A stretch of 64,000 nucleotides of DNA. Source: Solilutibacter pythonis. GTDB taxonomy: Bacteria; Pseudomonadota; Gammaproteobacteria; Xanthomonadales; Xanthomonadaceae. Each line of letters starts with the position of its first letter. Position 1 is the stretch's first letter. Shown one piece after another: positions 19,164 to 28,119 of the stretch. Location of the stretch: positions 33,833 through 97,832 of the forward strand of contig NZ_RFLY01000011.1 of assembly GCF_003697345.1 (NCBI RefSeq). The letters are read 5' to 3'. A program made the position numbers and the translations under genes. Under the pieces are notes generated by a model, which worked only from the letters and a program-made list of their open reading frames with translations, ran no database searches and was not told where the DNA came from.

Positions 19164-20630
19164 TTGGAATCGTTCATCAACGGCCTCAACGGCATCGTCT
19201 GGAGCAAACCGCTGATCTGGCTCTGCCTTGGCGGTGGCCTGTACTTTTCGCTGCGCACGCGCTTCGTGCAGGTGCGGCAGTTGAAGGAAATGGTGCGGCT
19301 GCTGCTGATCGACAAGCGCTCGGATGCGGGCGTGTCCTCGTTCCAGGCGTTGTCGGTATCGCTTTCGGGGCGCGTGGGGATGGGCAATATCGCCGGCGTG
19401 GCCACCGCGATCGGTTTCGGCGGGCCGGGCGCGGTGTTTTGGATGTGGGTGGTGGCCTTCCTGGGCGCTTCCACCGCGTATGTCGAGTCCACACTGGCGC
19501 AGATCTACAAGGAAAAGGATGACGAGGGCCGCTATCGCGGCGGCCCGGCTTATTACATCGAGAAGGCGATGGGGCGGAAGTGGTACGCGTGGCTGTTCGC
19601 CGTCGTCACCGTGGTCGCCTGCGGTTTCCTGCTGCCGGGCGTACAGGCCAACGGCATCGCCCATGGCATGAAGACGGCGTTCGACATCCCCGTCGAGATG
19701 ACCGCGACGGTCATGGTGGTGTTGCTGGGCTTCATCATCTTCGGCGGGCTTAAACGCATCGCCAGCGTGGCCGAGTTCGTGGTGCCGTTCATGGCGCTGG
19801 CCTACATCCTGGTGGCGCTGGTGATCATGCTGTTGAACGCGCACCAGTTGCCGGCGATGTGGCTGTTGATCATCAAGAGCGCGTTTGGCCTGGAGGCCGC
19901 CTTCGGCGCGGTGGTGGGGCTGGCGGTGGAGTGGGGTGTCAAGCGCGGCATCTATTCCAACGAGGCCGGGCAGGGCACCGCGCCGCACGCGGCGGCGGCG
20001 GCGGAAGTCTCACATCCGGCCAAGCAGGGGCTGGTGCAGGCGTTCTCGGTATACGTGGACACCCTGCTGGTGTGCTCGGCCACGGCCTTCATGATTCTCT
20101 CCACCGGCATGTACAACGTGCTGCGTCCGGACAGGGCCGGGATGATCGTGGAGAAGTTGCCCGGCGTCTCGCACGAAAGCCCGGGCTTCGCGCAGAGCGC
20201 GGTGGAATCGGTGCTGCCGGGCTATGGCGGCGCCTTCGTGGCGTTGGCGCTGTTCTTCTTCGCCTTCACCACGGTCATGGCCCATTACTACATGGCCGAG
20301 ACCAACGTCGCCTATCTCAACCGCAAGACGTCGCGCCCGTGGATGGTGTTCGTGCTGCGCATCGCGCTGCTGGTGGCCGTCACCTTCGGTGCGGTGCGCA
20401 CCGCGGCCATGGCGTGGACGCTCGGCGACATCGGCGTGGGCGTGATGGCCTGGCTCAACATCATCGCCATCTTCATCCTGCAAAAACCGGCGCTGGCGGC
20501 GCTCCGCGATTACGAGGCGCAAAAGAAAGCGGGCATCGTGGAGCCGCAATTCGACCCGGATGCGCTAGGCATCAAGCACGCCGATTTCTGGCGCGAGCGC
20601 CGGGTGGCGGGTCACGATGAAGAGCGCTGA
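19164..20630 (+). CDS. Alanine/glycine:sodium symporter (AGCS family)
   Basis: A 488-residue membrane transporter from TTG 19164, preceded by GGGAG eight bases upstream; the frame further upstream is non-coding. It starts LESFINGLNGIVWSKPLIWL and shows the AGCS hallmarks VSLSGRVGMGNIAGVATAI, the GGPAYYIEKAMG signature and NEAGQGTAPHAAAAA. About ten transmembrane helices are predicted by eye. It takes up alanine, glycine or related amino acids with sodium or protons. Monocistronic by position: 156 bases separate it from the acetyltransferase. Confidence 0.93.
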   Translation: MESFINGLNGIVWSKPLIWLCLGGGLYFSLRTRFVQVRQLKEMVRLLLIDKRSDAGVSSFQALSVSLSGRVGMGNIAGVATAIGFGGPGAVFWMWVVAFLGASTAYVESTLAQIYKEKDDEGRYRGGPAYYIEKAMGRKWYAWLFAVVTVVACGFLLPGVQANGIAHGMKTAFDIPVEMTATVMVVLLGFIIFGGLKRIASVAEFVVPFMALAYILVALVIMLLNAHQLPAMWLLIIKSAFGLEAAFGAVVGLAVEWGVKRGIYSNEAGQGTAPHAAAAAEVSHPAKQGLVQAFSVYVDTLLVCSATAFMILSTGMYNVLRPDRAGMIVEKLPGVSHESPGFAQSAVESVLPGYGGAFVALALFFFAFTTVMAHYYMAETNVAYLNRKTSRPWMVFVLRIALLVAVTFGAVRTAAMAWTLGDIGVGVMAWLNIIAIFILQKPALAALRDYEAQKKAGIVEPQFDPDALGIKHADFWRERRVAGHDEER

Positions 20631-20661
20631 CGGCGGCCCCTGAAAAGCCGCAAGGCGTCCG

Positions 20662-21444
20662 GTGGCGCCGCCCGCCGCCGCATCGCCGCGCGAGCTTCGG
20701 CTTTACGGATTCAATGCGGTGAGGGCGTTGTTCGCCCGTCGCCCGGAGGCGTTGCGCAGGCCGTGGCTCGCCGAGGCGCGGGTGGCGGATTGCCGCGACA
20801 TGCTGAAGTGGTGCGCGGCCCACCGGGTCGGTTATCGCATCGTGGCGGAGGAGGATTTGCGCAAGCTGGCCGCCTCCGGCCACCACGAAGGCATCGTCGT
20901 GGACGTGCTACGCCCGTCGCCGTTGGCGTTCGCCGACTGGCTGGCCGCGTTGCCGGCCGGGCCTGTCTGCGTCCTTTGGCTAGATGGCGTGGGCAATCCA
21001 CATAACCTGGGTGCGATCTTGCGCCGCGCCGCGCACTTCGGCGTGGCCGGGCTGCTGCTGCCCGCGGCCGGCGATCTGCAACTCTCGGCCGCCGCCGCGC
21101 GGTTGGCCGAGGATGGCGCGGAGGTGGCGCCGTTGGTGCGGATGGGCGATGCGATGGCCGATGTCGAGGCGCTCCACCGCGCCGGGTTCGTGCTGGCGGC
21201 GACGCTGGTGGAAGGCGGCGGCGATCTCTTCGCCAGCCAACCGCCCGCGCGCATCGTCTATGTCATGGGGGGCGAGCGGACCGGCGTGGATCGTGGCTTT
21301 GCCGGGCGTTGCGACCTGCGCCTTTTCATCCCCGGTAGTGGCGCGGTGGAGCGCCTCGACGTGGCCGCGGCCACGGCGGTGCTGCTGGCGGCGTGGGCGC
21401 GGGGTGTCTCGGCATTGCCCGAAACGACGAAGCCGCGGGCATAG
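20662..21444 (+). CDS. TrmH/SpoU-family RNA 2'-O-methyltransferase
   Basis: A 260-residue protein with GTG start. An N-terminal RNA-binding domain begins LRLYGFNAVRALFARRP, followed by the SPOUT trefoil-knot catalytic domain: motif 1 DGVGNPHNLGAILRRAAHFG with the catalytic asparagine-arginine, motif 2 YVMGGERTGVD and motif 3 IPGSGAVERLDVAAATAVLL. Motifs 2 and 3 depart from the usual GSEG.G and ESLNV forms (GGERTG and ERLDV). It methylates a ribose in rRNA or tRNA; the exact site cannot be assigned. It ends within a strong bidirectional hairpin. Confidence 0.86.
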   Translation: MAPPAAASPRELRLYGFNAVRALFARRPEALRRPWLAEARVADCRDMLKWCAAHRVGYRIVAEEDLRKLAASGHHEGIVVDVLRPSPLAFADWLAALPAGPVCVLWLDGVGNPHNLGAILRRAAHFGVAGLLLPAAGDLQLSAAAARLAEDGAEVAPLVRMGDAMADVEALHRAGFVLAATLVEGGGDLFASQPPARIVYVMGGERTGVDRGFAGRCDLRLFIPGSGAVERLDVAAATAVLLAAWARGVSALPETTKPRA

Positions 21445-21459
21445 CACCCGCGGCTTCGT
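21427..21459. terminator. Bidirectional terminator between methylase gene and mscL
   Basis: A perfect 13-bp stem, ACGAAGCCGCGGG (21427-21439) and CCCGCGGCTTCGT (21447-21459), with loop CATAGCA. It includes the stop codon of the + strand gene and lies 20 bases from the end of mscL on the minus strand. Confidence 0.85.
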
Positions 21460-21479
21460 TCGCGCCGAATGGCGGCGGC

Positions 21480-21890
21480 TTATGGGCGGCGCTTCAGTTC
21501 ATCGCGGATTTCGCGCAGCAGCAGCACGTCTTCCGGTGGGGCGGCGGGGGCCGCTTCCGGCTTCTTGTGCAGCTTGTTGATCGCCTTGACCACCAGGAAG
21601 ATGGCGAAGGCGACAATCACGAACTGGATGACGGCGTTGATGAATTCGCCGTAGGCGATCTGCACCGCCGGCACCGCTTCGCCCGCCGCGTCGAGGCTGG
21701 CTTCCTTCAGCGTGATGGAGAGGTTGGAGAAATCCACCCCGCCGATCAGGAGTCCGAGTGGCGGCATGATGACCTTGTCCACCAGCGCGGTGACGATCTT
21801 GCCGAAGGCGGCGCCGATCACCACGCCGACGGCGAGGTCGATCACGTTGCCGCGCATCGCAAACGCCTTGAACTCGCTCAACATGCCCAT
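21480..21890 (-). CDS. mscL: Large-conductance mechanosensitive channel MscL
   Basis: A 136-residue channel subunit. It opens with [26 protein letters not shown], covering the N-terminal helix and TM1 with its gate (given here by the core [19 protein letters not shown]), followed by a periplasmic loop of about 30 residues, TM2 [20 protein letters not shown] and the C-terminal cytoplasmic helix [18 protein letters not shown] lies five bases before ATG 21890. As a pentamer it opens under membrane tension to release solutes at hypo-osmotic shock. Single gene, terminated by the hairpin at 21427-21459. Confidence 0.97.
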   Translation of the reverse strand: MGMLSEFKAFAMRGNVIDLAVGVVIGAAFGKIVTALVDKVIMPPLGLLIGGVDFSNLSITLKEASLDAAGEAVPAVQIAYGEFINAVIQFVIVAFAIFLVVKAINKLHKKPEAAPAAPPEDVLLLREIRDELKRRP

Positions 21891-21960
21891 GTGTGCTCCT
21901 TGATGTCTTATTGATATGTGCGAACGGGCGGCAGCCGCGCCGCGCCGCCAGCTTAATCGC

Positions 21961-22692
21961 TCATCGGCGGTCGGTCACGCGGCCGGCGCAGGCCAGCCAC
22001 TCGCGGCCTTCGGCGTCATTCACCGTGGCCTGCCAGGTATCGCCGGGCAGCAGCGCGGCGACGCCGGCGGGTGTGCCCATGAACACCAGGTCGCCGGCCT
22101 TCAGCGCGTACAGCTTGGATAGCTCGATCAGTACGTCGGGCACGTCCCAGATCAGGTCGGCGAAGTGGCCTTGCTGGCGCGGCTCGGCGTTCACCGCCAG
22201 TCGCAGGCCGAGCGCGTCGATGGGCGGGAGGTCCGCCGCGCGGCGCATCGGCCCGACCGGCGCGCAGGCATCGAAGCTCTTGCCGGTATCCCAGGGCAGC
22301 GATTTCGCTTTCGCCGCGGCTTGCAGGTCGCGGCGGGTGAGGTCGAGGCCCAGCGCGTAGCCGAATACCAGCGATGTGGCGGCGGCGCGGTCGAGCCGGC
22401 CGGTGGGCGCATCCTGGCCCAGGGCCACCACCAGTTCCACCTCGTGGTGCAATTCGCGGGTGCCGGGCGGGTAGGGCACCACGCCATCGGCCACCACCGC
22501 GTCGGTGGGCTTGAGGAAGAACACCGGGTCGCCGCGCGCGGCCTTCGAGGCTGGCGCGTCCGCGCCCATCTCGCGGGCGTGATCGGCGAAATTGCGGCCG
22601 ATGCAATAGACCCGCCGCACCGGGAAATAATCGCCGGCCTCGCCCGCCAGCGGGATGCGCGCCGGCGGTGTGGGCGCGAGGACGTCGGCCAC
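21961..22692 (-). CDS. Fumarylacetoacetate hydrolase-family protein
   Basis: A 243-residue FAH-fold protein with GTG start. The core shows [32 protein letters not shown], the metal-binding [11 protein letters not shown] motif (E-x-E pair) and [19 protein letters not shown]. Members hydrolyse acylpyruvates or decarboxylate oxaloacetate with Mg or Mn; fumarylpyruvate/acylpyruvate hydrolase activity is the likeliest. It may share a transcript with the small membrane-protein gene upstream (eight-base gap). Confidence 0.9.
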   Translation of the reverse strand: MADVLAPTPPARIPLAGEAGDYFPVRRVYCIGRNFADHAREMGADAPASKAARGDPVFFLKPTDAVVADGVVPYPPGTRELHHEVELVVALGQDAPTGRLDRAAATSLVFGYALGLDLTRRDLQAAAKAKSLPWDTGKSFDACAPVGPMRRAADLPPIDALGLRLAVNAEPRQQGHFADLIWDVPDVLIELSKLYALKAGDLVFMGTPAGVAALLPGDTWQATVNDAEGREWLACAGRVTDRR

Positions 22693-22700
22693 CGGGGTTG

Positions 22701-22982
22701 TCAGCGCGGATGCGGCAGGGCGGAATCGCGCACGCTACGGTATTCGCCTTCGATCACTTGGCCGCCGGCCCGGGGCCGGCCACGCTGGCGCAGGCCGCGC
22801 AGCACGGCGGCTCCCAGCAGCATGGTCAGGCCAAGCAGTGCGCCCACCACCAGCAGCACCAGTAGTAGGGCCAGCCCGGTCAGGCCAAGCAACCCACGCA
22901 CCAGCGGGTGGCGCGGACGCCGCGCGGCGAAGCGCGCGCGCAGACGGGTGACGTAGGGATGGTGTAACCACTGTGCGAACAT
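22701..22982 (-). CDS. Small single-pass/bitopic membrane protein
   Basis: A 93-residue protein. ATG 22982 (MFAQWLHHPYVTRL) is favoured because GGAG lies six bases before it; an ATG at 22994 is an alternative. A basic N-terminus rich in arginine is followed by a long hydrophobic segment (LLGLTGLALLLVLLVVGALL, about residues 31-60) and a short tail containing VIEGEYRSV. Proteins with this tail recur in Xanthomonadales. Function unknown. It lies just upstream of, and in line with, the FAH-family gene. Confidence 0.7.
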   Translation of the reverse strand: MFAQWLHHPYVTRLRARFAARRPRHPLVRGLLGLTGLALLLVLLVVGALLGLTMLLGAAVLRGLRQRGRPRAGGQVIEGEYRSVRDSALPHPR

Positions 22983-23067
22983 CGATATCTCCATCCGGCC
23001 GGGACACTGGCCGGACCGCCAAGTATCCGGCCGAAGGTCGGGTGAAATGTAAGAGGAGCGTTAAGCG

Positions 23068-23397
23068 ATGGCGAGTGTCAGGTGGGAGCAGATCGAGAAT
23101 GGCGGCTTTGCCGAAGCCGAAATGTGTGTGGATGGCGTGGCCGAATCGGTGATTCTGCACCGTGATGGCGATGCCGTGCGCGCCTGGCTCAACATCTGTC
23201 CGCATGCCGGGCGGCGGCTGGAGGCCGGTCCCGGCCGTTTCATCAAGACCGGTGACGGTCTGCTGATGTGCGCGGTGCATGGGGCGACCTTCGAACTGAC
23301 CGATGGCGAATGCGTCGGCGGTCCCTGCCGCGGCCAGCGCCTGGCAAAGGTGGAGGTGGAACTGCGCGACGGCGAGGTGGTGCCACGCGCGCGGTGA
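23068..23397 (+). CDS. Rieske [2Fe-2S] domain protein
   Basis: A 109-residue soluble protein with Rieske cluster ligands C-x-H in NICPHAGRRL and C-x2-H in MCAVHGATFEL, about 40 residues apart. A GAGCG stretch lies nine bases before ATG 23068. It is a stand-alone Rieske protein of the kind encoded widely in Xanthomonadales, probably an electron carrier; the partner is unknown and no oxygenase lies beside it. It differs from the suf-operon Rieske protein in length and surroundings. Its stop codon lies inside the first copy of a degenerate repeat. Confidence 0.85.
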   Translation: MASVRWEQIENGGFAEAEMCVDGVAESVILHRDGDAVRAWLNICPHAGRRLEAGPGRFIKTGDGLLMCAVHGATFELTDGECVGGPCRGQRLAKVEVELRDGEVVPRAR

Positions 23398-23600
23398 ACG
23401 CGCGCGACGGATGACCGGCTCCCATCTCGGCGGTTTCGACGTGCTGCGGACACGCGTGTGGTGAGCGCGTGCGGCGGATCACCTCGAACAGGCCGCTCCA
23501 TCGCCGGGGGCGTGTGGTGAGCGCGCCCGCGATGAATCACGATCCACGTAGTGCCTGGCGATCTTGCCGGAGGCGGTGAGCGCAGGTGCGCCGAATCACC
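23393..23600. repeat. Four degenerate copies of a GGTGA...ATCAC element
   Basis: Imperfect copies of roughly GGTGAGCGCG-n6-GGATCACC begin at 23393, 23460, 23516 and 23575, 56-67 bases apart. The first contains the stop of the Rieske gene and the last reaches the stop of the converging SLC13 gene. The intervals between are only loosely similar. No terminator with a T-tract is seen here. Confidence 0.6.
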
Positions 23601-25434
23601 AGATCAGGTTGACCATCAGTACCACCACCGCGGTGTAGATCACCGACAGCGGCAGGCCGACCCGCCACAGTTCGCGCGCGGTGTAGTTGCCGGGGCCGAC
23701 CACCATCGAGACGATCGGGTTGGTCGCGGTCATGAAGTTGTTGCTGGCCGAGAGCGCGACGATGAGGGCGAACACCAGCGGATCGCCGTTGGCCGCCAGC
23801 GCCAGGTTGATCGCCAGCGGCACCATCATGATGGTCGCGCCGACGTGGCTCACTACCAGCGAGAACGCCACCGTCAGCACCGCCAGGGCCACTTCGATCA
23901 GCCACAGCGGCGTGCTCTCGGGAATGCGGTCGATGCTGTGGCCGGCCACCCACGCCGCCGCGCCGGAGGAATCCATCGCCCAGCCCAGCGGGATCAGGCA
24001 GGCCATCAGGAACACCGTCTTCCAGTTGATCGAGGCGTAGGCTTCGTCCATGTGGATGACGCCGGCGATCAGCATGCCGGCCACGCCGGTCATCAGCGCG
24101 ATCGGCACCGGGATGCGCGAGGACAGCGCCAGTAGCATCGTCACCGCGAAGATGCCCATGGCGATCTTGAATTTGTGCGGGCGCTGCTCGCCCTTGGGGT
24201 AGTCGGTGACGACGACGAAATCCTTCTTCGCCGCCACGTCGGCCAGGTTGCGCCAGATGCTGTGCAACACCAGCATGTCGCCCGCCTTCAGCGGCAGCTT
24301 GCGGATGTCCTCGCGGATCACTTCCTTGTCGCGGTTCACCGCCAGCAGGCTCAGGCGGTACTGCTTGCGCAGTTGCAGGTCGCTGGCGGTCTTGCCGATG
24401 AACGGGGAGTTGGGCGGGATCACCGCCTCGGCGATGCCGGCCCGGCTCGGGTTGAACAAATCGGCGAACTGCCGCAGACGGGCGTTCATGTGCAGGAAGT
24501 TTTCCTTCGAGAACGCCGCCACCTGCTCGCGCGGGCCCATTGCGCCCAGTACGTCGCCCACCCAGATGCGGGCATCGGCCGGCGGTGCCAGGCGCGATTC
24601 GTCGCTGGATTTCAGCGCCAGCACCAGGGGCGTGTCGGGCATCGTCTCGACCTCGCCCAGGGTCATGCCGACCAGCGGGCTGTCGGCGCTGACGGTCAGT
24701 TCGTAGACCTCGCCCTCGATGCCGTAAGCCTGGGCGAAGTAGCTCTGGGTGCGCGCCGGAGTGACGCCGCCGTCGCTTTCGTCCGAAAGCTGGCGGTCGC
24801 CCAGCCAGCGGAAGTACGCCAGCGAGGCGGCCAGCAGCGCCAAGCCGATCGGCAGTGGCGCGAACATCTTCAGCGGATGCAGCGAGACCGCGCCCGAGGG
24901 CAGGTTGGCGTTGGCCGAGACCAGCAGGTCGTTCAACAGGATGAGTGGCGAATTGCCGACCATCGTCAGCCCGCCGCCCATCACGATGGCGGCGGCGATG
25001 GGCAGCAGCATCCGTGAGAGCGCCACGCCGGTACGCGCCGACAGGCGCGAGGCCACCGGCATGTACAGCGCCATCACCGCCGGGTTCTGCATGATCGAGG
25101 AGTTGAGCCCGGCCACCGCGCTGGTCAGGAACAGCAGCCGTCGCTCGCTGCCGTCGGCGCGGCGCAGCAGCCAGCCGGCCAGGCGGTTGAGCGCGCCGGT
25201 GCGCTCCAGCCCCGCGCCCAGGATCATGGTGGCGATGATGCTGATCACCGCGTTGCCGGCGAAACCGCCGAACAGGTCCTCCGGCGCCACCAGTCCGGTG
25301 AGGCCGAGCAGTACCAGCACCACCAGCGCGACCACGTCGGCGCGCACGCGGTCGAACAGGAACAGCACCATCGTCAGCCCCACCAGCCCGAGGACGAGCT
25401 TCATGTCGGTGGTGAGGGTGAGCGCGGGATGCAT
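23596..25434 (-). CDS. SLC13/DASS-family permease with RCK_C domains
   Basis: A 612-residue inner-membrane transporter. The N-terminal half has helices and the loop FAGNAVISIIATMILGAGLE, with hairpin motifs NSSIMQNPAVMALYMPVA and GNSPLILLN. A cytoplasmic middle region of about 200 residues holds two TrkA-C (RCK_C)-like domains (including ELTVSADSPLVGMTLGEVE and EAVIPPNSPFIGKTASDLQ). The C-terminal half includes SASNNFMTATNPIVSMVVG. This is the domain plan of SLC13-type anion permeases that take up sulfate, dicarboxylates or similar ions; the substrate cannot be fixed. An internal ATG at 25404 is an alternative start. Confidence 0.9.
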   Translation of the reverse strand: MHPALTLTTDMKLVLGLVGLTMVLFLFDRVRADVVALVVLVLLGLTGLVAPEDLFGGFAGNAVISIIATMILGAGLERTGALNRLAGWLLRRADGSERRLLFLTSAVAGLNSSIMQNPAVMALYMPVASRLSARTGVALSRMLLPIAAAIVMGGGLTMVGNSPLILLNDLLVSANANLPSGAVSLHPLKMFAPLPIGLALLAASLAYFRWLGDRQLSDESDGGVTPARTQSYFAQAYGIEGEVYELTVSADSPLVGMTLGEVETMPDTPLVLALKSSDESRLAPPADARIWVGDVLGAMGPREQVAAFSKENFLHMNARLRQFADLFNPSRAGIAEAVIPPNSPFIGKTASDLQLRKQYRLSLLAVNRDKEVIREDIRKLPLKAGDMLVLHSIWRNLADVAAKKDFVVVTDYPKGEQRPHKFKIAMGIFAVTMLLALSSRIPVPIALMTGVAGMLIAGVIHMDEAYASINWKTVFLMACLIPLGWAMDSSGAAAWVAGHSIDRIPESTPLWLIEVALAVLTVAFSLVVSHVGATIMMVPLAINLALAANGDPLVFALIVALSASNNFMTATNPIVSMVVGPGNYTARELWRVGLPLSVIYTAVVVLMVNLIW

Positions 25435-25446
25435 GGGGATCGGGGG

Positions 25447-26316
25447 TTAGCAGTCGGGGGTCGGGGAGGCGCCGCGATGGTTGTCCGCGGCAGGCGCGTG
25501 GCCCTGGGACGCCGAGCCGGAAGGCGGGCTGAGGGCATCCGCCGTCCCCGTTTCCGCTGGCGCCCGATCCCGGGCTTCCGGCCCCCGCTTTTCGTAAATC
25601 ATGTCCCAGACGCCGTGGCCGAGGCGCTGGCCACGGGTCTCGAAGTGCGTCTGCGGCCGCCAGTCCGGGCGCGGCAGGTGCCCGCGCGGGCCGACGCGGT
25701 TGGCGATGCCGGGCGTGGCATCGAGCACGTCCCACATCTGCTCGGCGTAATCGGCCCAGTCGGTGGCGAGGTGCAGGCGGCCATCGGGGCTGAGCTTGCG
25801 CACCAGCAGGGCGGCGAATTCGGGGTTCACCAGCCGGCGCTTGTGGTGGCGCTTCTTGTGCCAGGGGTCGGGGAAATAGATGCGAATCTCGTCGAGACCG
25901 CCATCGGCGATTTCGTTTTCCAGCACTTCCACCGCATCGTGGTGGTAAACGCGGGCATTGGCGAGGCCCTCGGCATCCAGCGCGTTCAGCAGCCGGCCGA
26001 CGCCCGGCGCGTGTACCTCGATGCCGATATGGTCGCGCGCCGGATCGCGCGCCGAGGAGAAGCGGAACGCCTCGCCATTGCCGAAACCGATTTCGAGGAT
26101 GCGTTTGGCGGCGCGGCCGAACACGGCGTCGAAATCCTTCGGCTGGCCGCTGTAGTCGATGCCGAAGCGCGGCCACAGCGCATCGAAGGCGCGTTGCTGG
26201 GCCGGAGTGAAGCGGCCCTGGCGCAGCACGAAGCTGCGCACGCGGCGGCGGCCTGCCTCCACCGTGAACGGCTTGGGCGGGGCCTTGGCGCCGTCGCTGG
26301 AGAACGGATCACTCAC
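25447..26316 (-). CDS. trmB: tRNA (guanine-N7)-methyltransferase TrmB
   Basis: A 289-residue protein from GTG 26316, which overlaps the thiG stop by four bases. It methylates G46 in the variable loop of tRNA using S-adenosylmethionine. The cofactor site [11 protein letters not shown], the acidic [19 protein letters not shown] substrate motif and the [11 protein letters not shown] region are all present. The last 45-50 residues (from about [12 protein letters not shown]) are a low-complexity tail beyond the usual end of the family. Longer frames upstream of 26316 overlap thiG and are not coding. Confidence 0.94.
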   Translation of the reverse strand: MSDPFSSDGAKAPPKPFTVEAGRRRVRSFVLRQGRFTPAQQRAFDALWPRFGIDYSGQPKDFDAVFGRAAKRILEIGFGNGEAFRFSSARDPARDHIGIEVHAPGVGRLLNALDAEGLANARVYHHDAVEVLENEIADGGLDEIRIYFPDPWHKKRHHKRRLVNPEFAALLVRKLSPDGRLHLATDWADYAEQMWDVLDATPGIANRVGPRGHLPRPDWRPQTHFETRGQRLGHGVWDMIYEKRGPEARDRAPAETGTADALSPPSGSASQGHAPAADNHRGASPTPDC

Positions 26317-27107
26317 GTGATCAGGCCATCCACCGGCGAGGAGGCGCTGGCGAAGCGTTTCCTGGGGATGCGGCCGGCCAGGTACGCCTCGCGGCCGGCC
26401 TCCACCGCCAGTTTCATCGCATGGGCCATCCGTACCGGCTCGCGCGCGCCGGCGATGGCGGTGTTCATCAGCACGCCGTCGCAGCCCAGTTCCATGGCGA
26501 TGGCGGCGTCCGAGGCGGTGCCGACGCCGGCATCGACGATGATCGGCACTTTCGCGTTCTCCACGATTTCGATCAGGTTGTAGCGGTTCTGCACGCCCAG
26601 GCCGGAGCCGATCGGCGCGGCCAGCGGCATCACCGCCACGCAGCCGATCTCCTCCAGTCGCTTGCACAGGATCGGGTCGTCGCTGGTGTAGACCATGACC
26701 TCGAAGCCTTCTTTCACCAGCGTCTCGGCGGCGGCGAGTGTCTGCACCACGTCGGGGTGGAGCGTGCGCTGATCGCCCAGCACTTCGAGCTTGACCAGGT
26801 TGTGGCCGTCCAGCAGTTCGCGGGCGAGGCGGCAGGTGCGCACGGCATCGTCGGCGCTGTAGCAGCCGGCGGTGTTGGGGAGGAGGGTGTAGCGCTCGGG
26901 CGGCAGGACGTCGAGCAGATTGGGTTCGCCGGGATGCTGGCCGATGTTGCTGCGGCGGATGGCGATGGTGACGATCTCGGCGGCGGCGGCCTCGGTGGCG
27001 GCGCGGGTTTCTTCGAGATCCTTGAACTTGCCGGTGCCGGTCAGCAGGCGCGAACGATAGGGCTTGCCGGCGATGAGCAGCGGCTTCGGGTCGATGAAAG
27101 TCTGCAT
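26313..27107 (-). CDS. thiG: Thiazole synthase ThiG
   Basis: A 264-residue TIM-barrel enzyme that forms the thiazole phosphate of thiamine from deoxyxylulose phosphate, dehydroglycine and ThiS thiocarboxylate. The N-terminal [17 protein letters not shown], the Schiff-base lysine region [10 protein letters not shown], the [16 protein letters not shown] loop and [18 protein letters not shown] are conserved. thiS is encoded nearby on the same strand but with a DUF465 gene between them. No TPP riboswitch was recognised upstream. It overlaps trmB by four bases. Confidence 0.96.
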   Translation of the reverse strand: MQTFIDPKPLLIAGKPYRSRLLTGTGKFKDLEETRAATEAAAAEIVTIAIRRSNIGQHPGEPNLLDVLPPERYTLLPNTAGCYSADDAVRTCRLARELLDGHNLVKLEVLGDQRTLHPDVVQTLAAAETLVKEGFEVMVYTSDDPILCKRLEEIGCVAVMPLAAPIGSGLGVQNRYNLIEIVENAKVPIIVDAGVGTASDAAIAMELGCDGVLMNTAIAGAREPVRMAHAMKLAVEAGREAYLAGRIPRKRFASASSPVDGLIT

Positions 27108-27224
27108 CCGTGGATTATGGCCCAGGGCGGGCCGGTGGACGAGGCCGCGACGCGGGAAAACAGCGGCGATTGACGGTGATGGGCGGAATGGATCGATGTA
27201 GCGGCGGGCATCGGCGCCCTGCCG

Positions 27225-27259
27225 CCCGTGCAGCCATCCGATCCCGATGGCTGCACGGG
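27225..27259. repeat. Long perfect inverted repeat, possible terminator
   Basis: CCCGTGCAGCCATC (27225-27238) and GATGGCTGCACGGG (27246-27259) form a perfect 14-bp stem with a 7-base loop. A run of five As follows on the + strand. It lies just past the end of the DUF465 gene, but lacks a T-tract in that gene's direction. Confidence 0.6.
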
Positions 27260-27273
27260 AAAAACCCGCGCGG

Positions 27274-27492
27274 TCAGTGCGCTATCTGTTCGGCCATGGT
27301 GATGAGGCGTTCCTTGGCGGCCAGTTTCTCGCGCTTCATCTGGGAAAGCTCCATGTCGCCGATCGGCAGCACGCCGTGTTCGGCATCGCTCACTTTCTTG
27401 TCCAGTTCCTGATGGTGGAAATACAACTGGCGGAATTCCGCGTTCTGCTTCATCAGGCTGTCCAGTTCGTCCTGCGAGCGGTCTTCAAACAT
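27274..27492 (-). CDS. DUF465 (YdcH-like) family protein
   Basis: A 72-residue, highly charged helical protein starting [20 protein letters not shown], with ATG 27492 preceded by an ideal AGGAGG. The DUF465 pattern is clear: [15 protein letters not shown] in the middle and [17 protein letters not shown] at the C-terminus, forming a two-helix coiled coil. The family is widespread in proteobacteria and its role is unknown. It is monocistronic by position, between thiS and thiG on the same strand. Confidence 0.86.
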   Translation of the reverse strand: MFEDRSQDELDSLMKQNAEFRQLYFHHQELDKKVSDAEHGVLPIGDMELSQMKREKLAAKERLITMAEQIAH

Positions 27493-27789
27493 GCCAAATC
27501 CTCCTGTTTGCGGGGTGGAGATAGCCAACGCGACACGGCACGATCGCAGGGGAGGCGGAGGTACCCGGAGCGGGTACGAACAGGCATCCGATGCACCGGC
27601 GGCGGTCTTCGGCGCGGTGGCGATTCCACCTTACTCCCGGCTCCGGGCCGGATGCAATCGGCACTTCGGGGAACCGTTCATCGCCGTGTCAGGGGCGTGT
27701 TATCCGGGGCTGGAAGCGGGCCGATGCGCCCTTTGCAAGCGGGCGGATCCGGGGGGGCGAATTGGGCAAGCGCGGTGGTGCCGGGCGGC
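27493..27789. other. Spacer with a short inverted repeat
   Basis: This gap of 297 bases upstream of the DUF465 gene contains GTACCCG-GAG-CGGGTAC (27561-27577), a perfect 7-bp inverted repeat 69 bases before that gene's start, which could be an operator. No gene or RNA was recognised in the rest. Confidence 0.4.
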
Positions 27790-27990
27790 TCAGCCGCCGC
27801 CGAGGGCATGGACGATCTCGATCACATCGCCCTCGGCCAGGCGGTGTTCGCCATGGCGCGAGCGCGGCACGATCTCGCCATTGACCTCGACCGCCACCCG
27901 GCGCTCGCCAAGTCCCTCGCGTTCCAGCAGCTCACGTACGCTGGGCGTGTCGGCATAGTGGCGCGGCTCGCCGTTCAATCGGATGTCCAT
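27790..27990 (-). CDS. thiS: Sulfur carrier protein ThiS
   Basis: A 66-residue ubiquitin-like protein read from ATG 27990 (MDIRLNGEPRHYADTPSV); the longer frame upstream adds an unlikely basic leader. It ends in GGG, preceded by DVIEIVHAL, and the C-terminal di-glycine is adenylated by ThiF and converted to a thiocarboxylate that gives sulfur to ThiG. The final residue after GG is one extra glycine. Separated from thiG by the DUF465 gene on the same strand, so transcription may be joint or separate. Confidence 0.9.
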   Translation of the reverse strand: MDIRLNGEPRHYADTPSVRELLEREGLGERRVAVEVNGEIVPRSRHGEHRLAEGDVIEIVHALGGG

Positions 27991-28119
27991 CGCGCCATTG
28001 TCGGCGCTTGGCGGCCTGGATGCACGTCCTCGCGGCCTGGCCGGTGGCGCGGTGCGACCCAACCGTGCCGTATGGCATGAAACGGTAAGCTGTCATGCTT
28101 TCGTAACCGGAATCTGTTC

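Noticed and set aside
23393..23600. CRISPR-like spaced repeats
   Set aside because: Copies are degenerate, unequal in spacing and only four, with no cas genes.
23537..26176. 879-residue frame over the SLC13 and trmB genes
   Set aside because: It overlaps two well-supported genes in another frame and shows no domain of its own.
27991..28119. TPP riboswitch upstream of thiS
   Set aside because: The conserved CTGAGA and the other TPP aptamer elements are not found in the 129-base gap.
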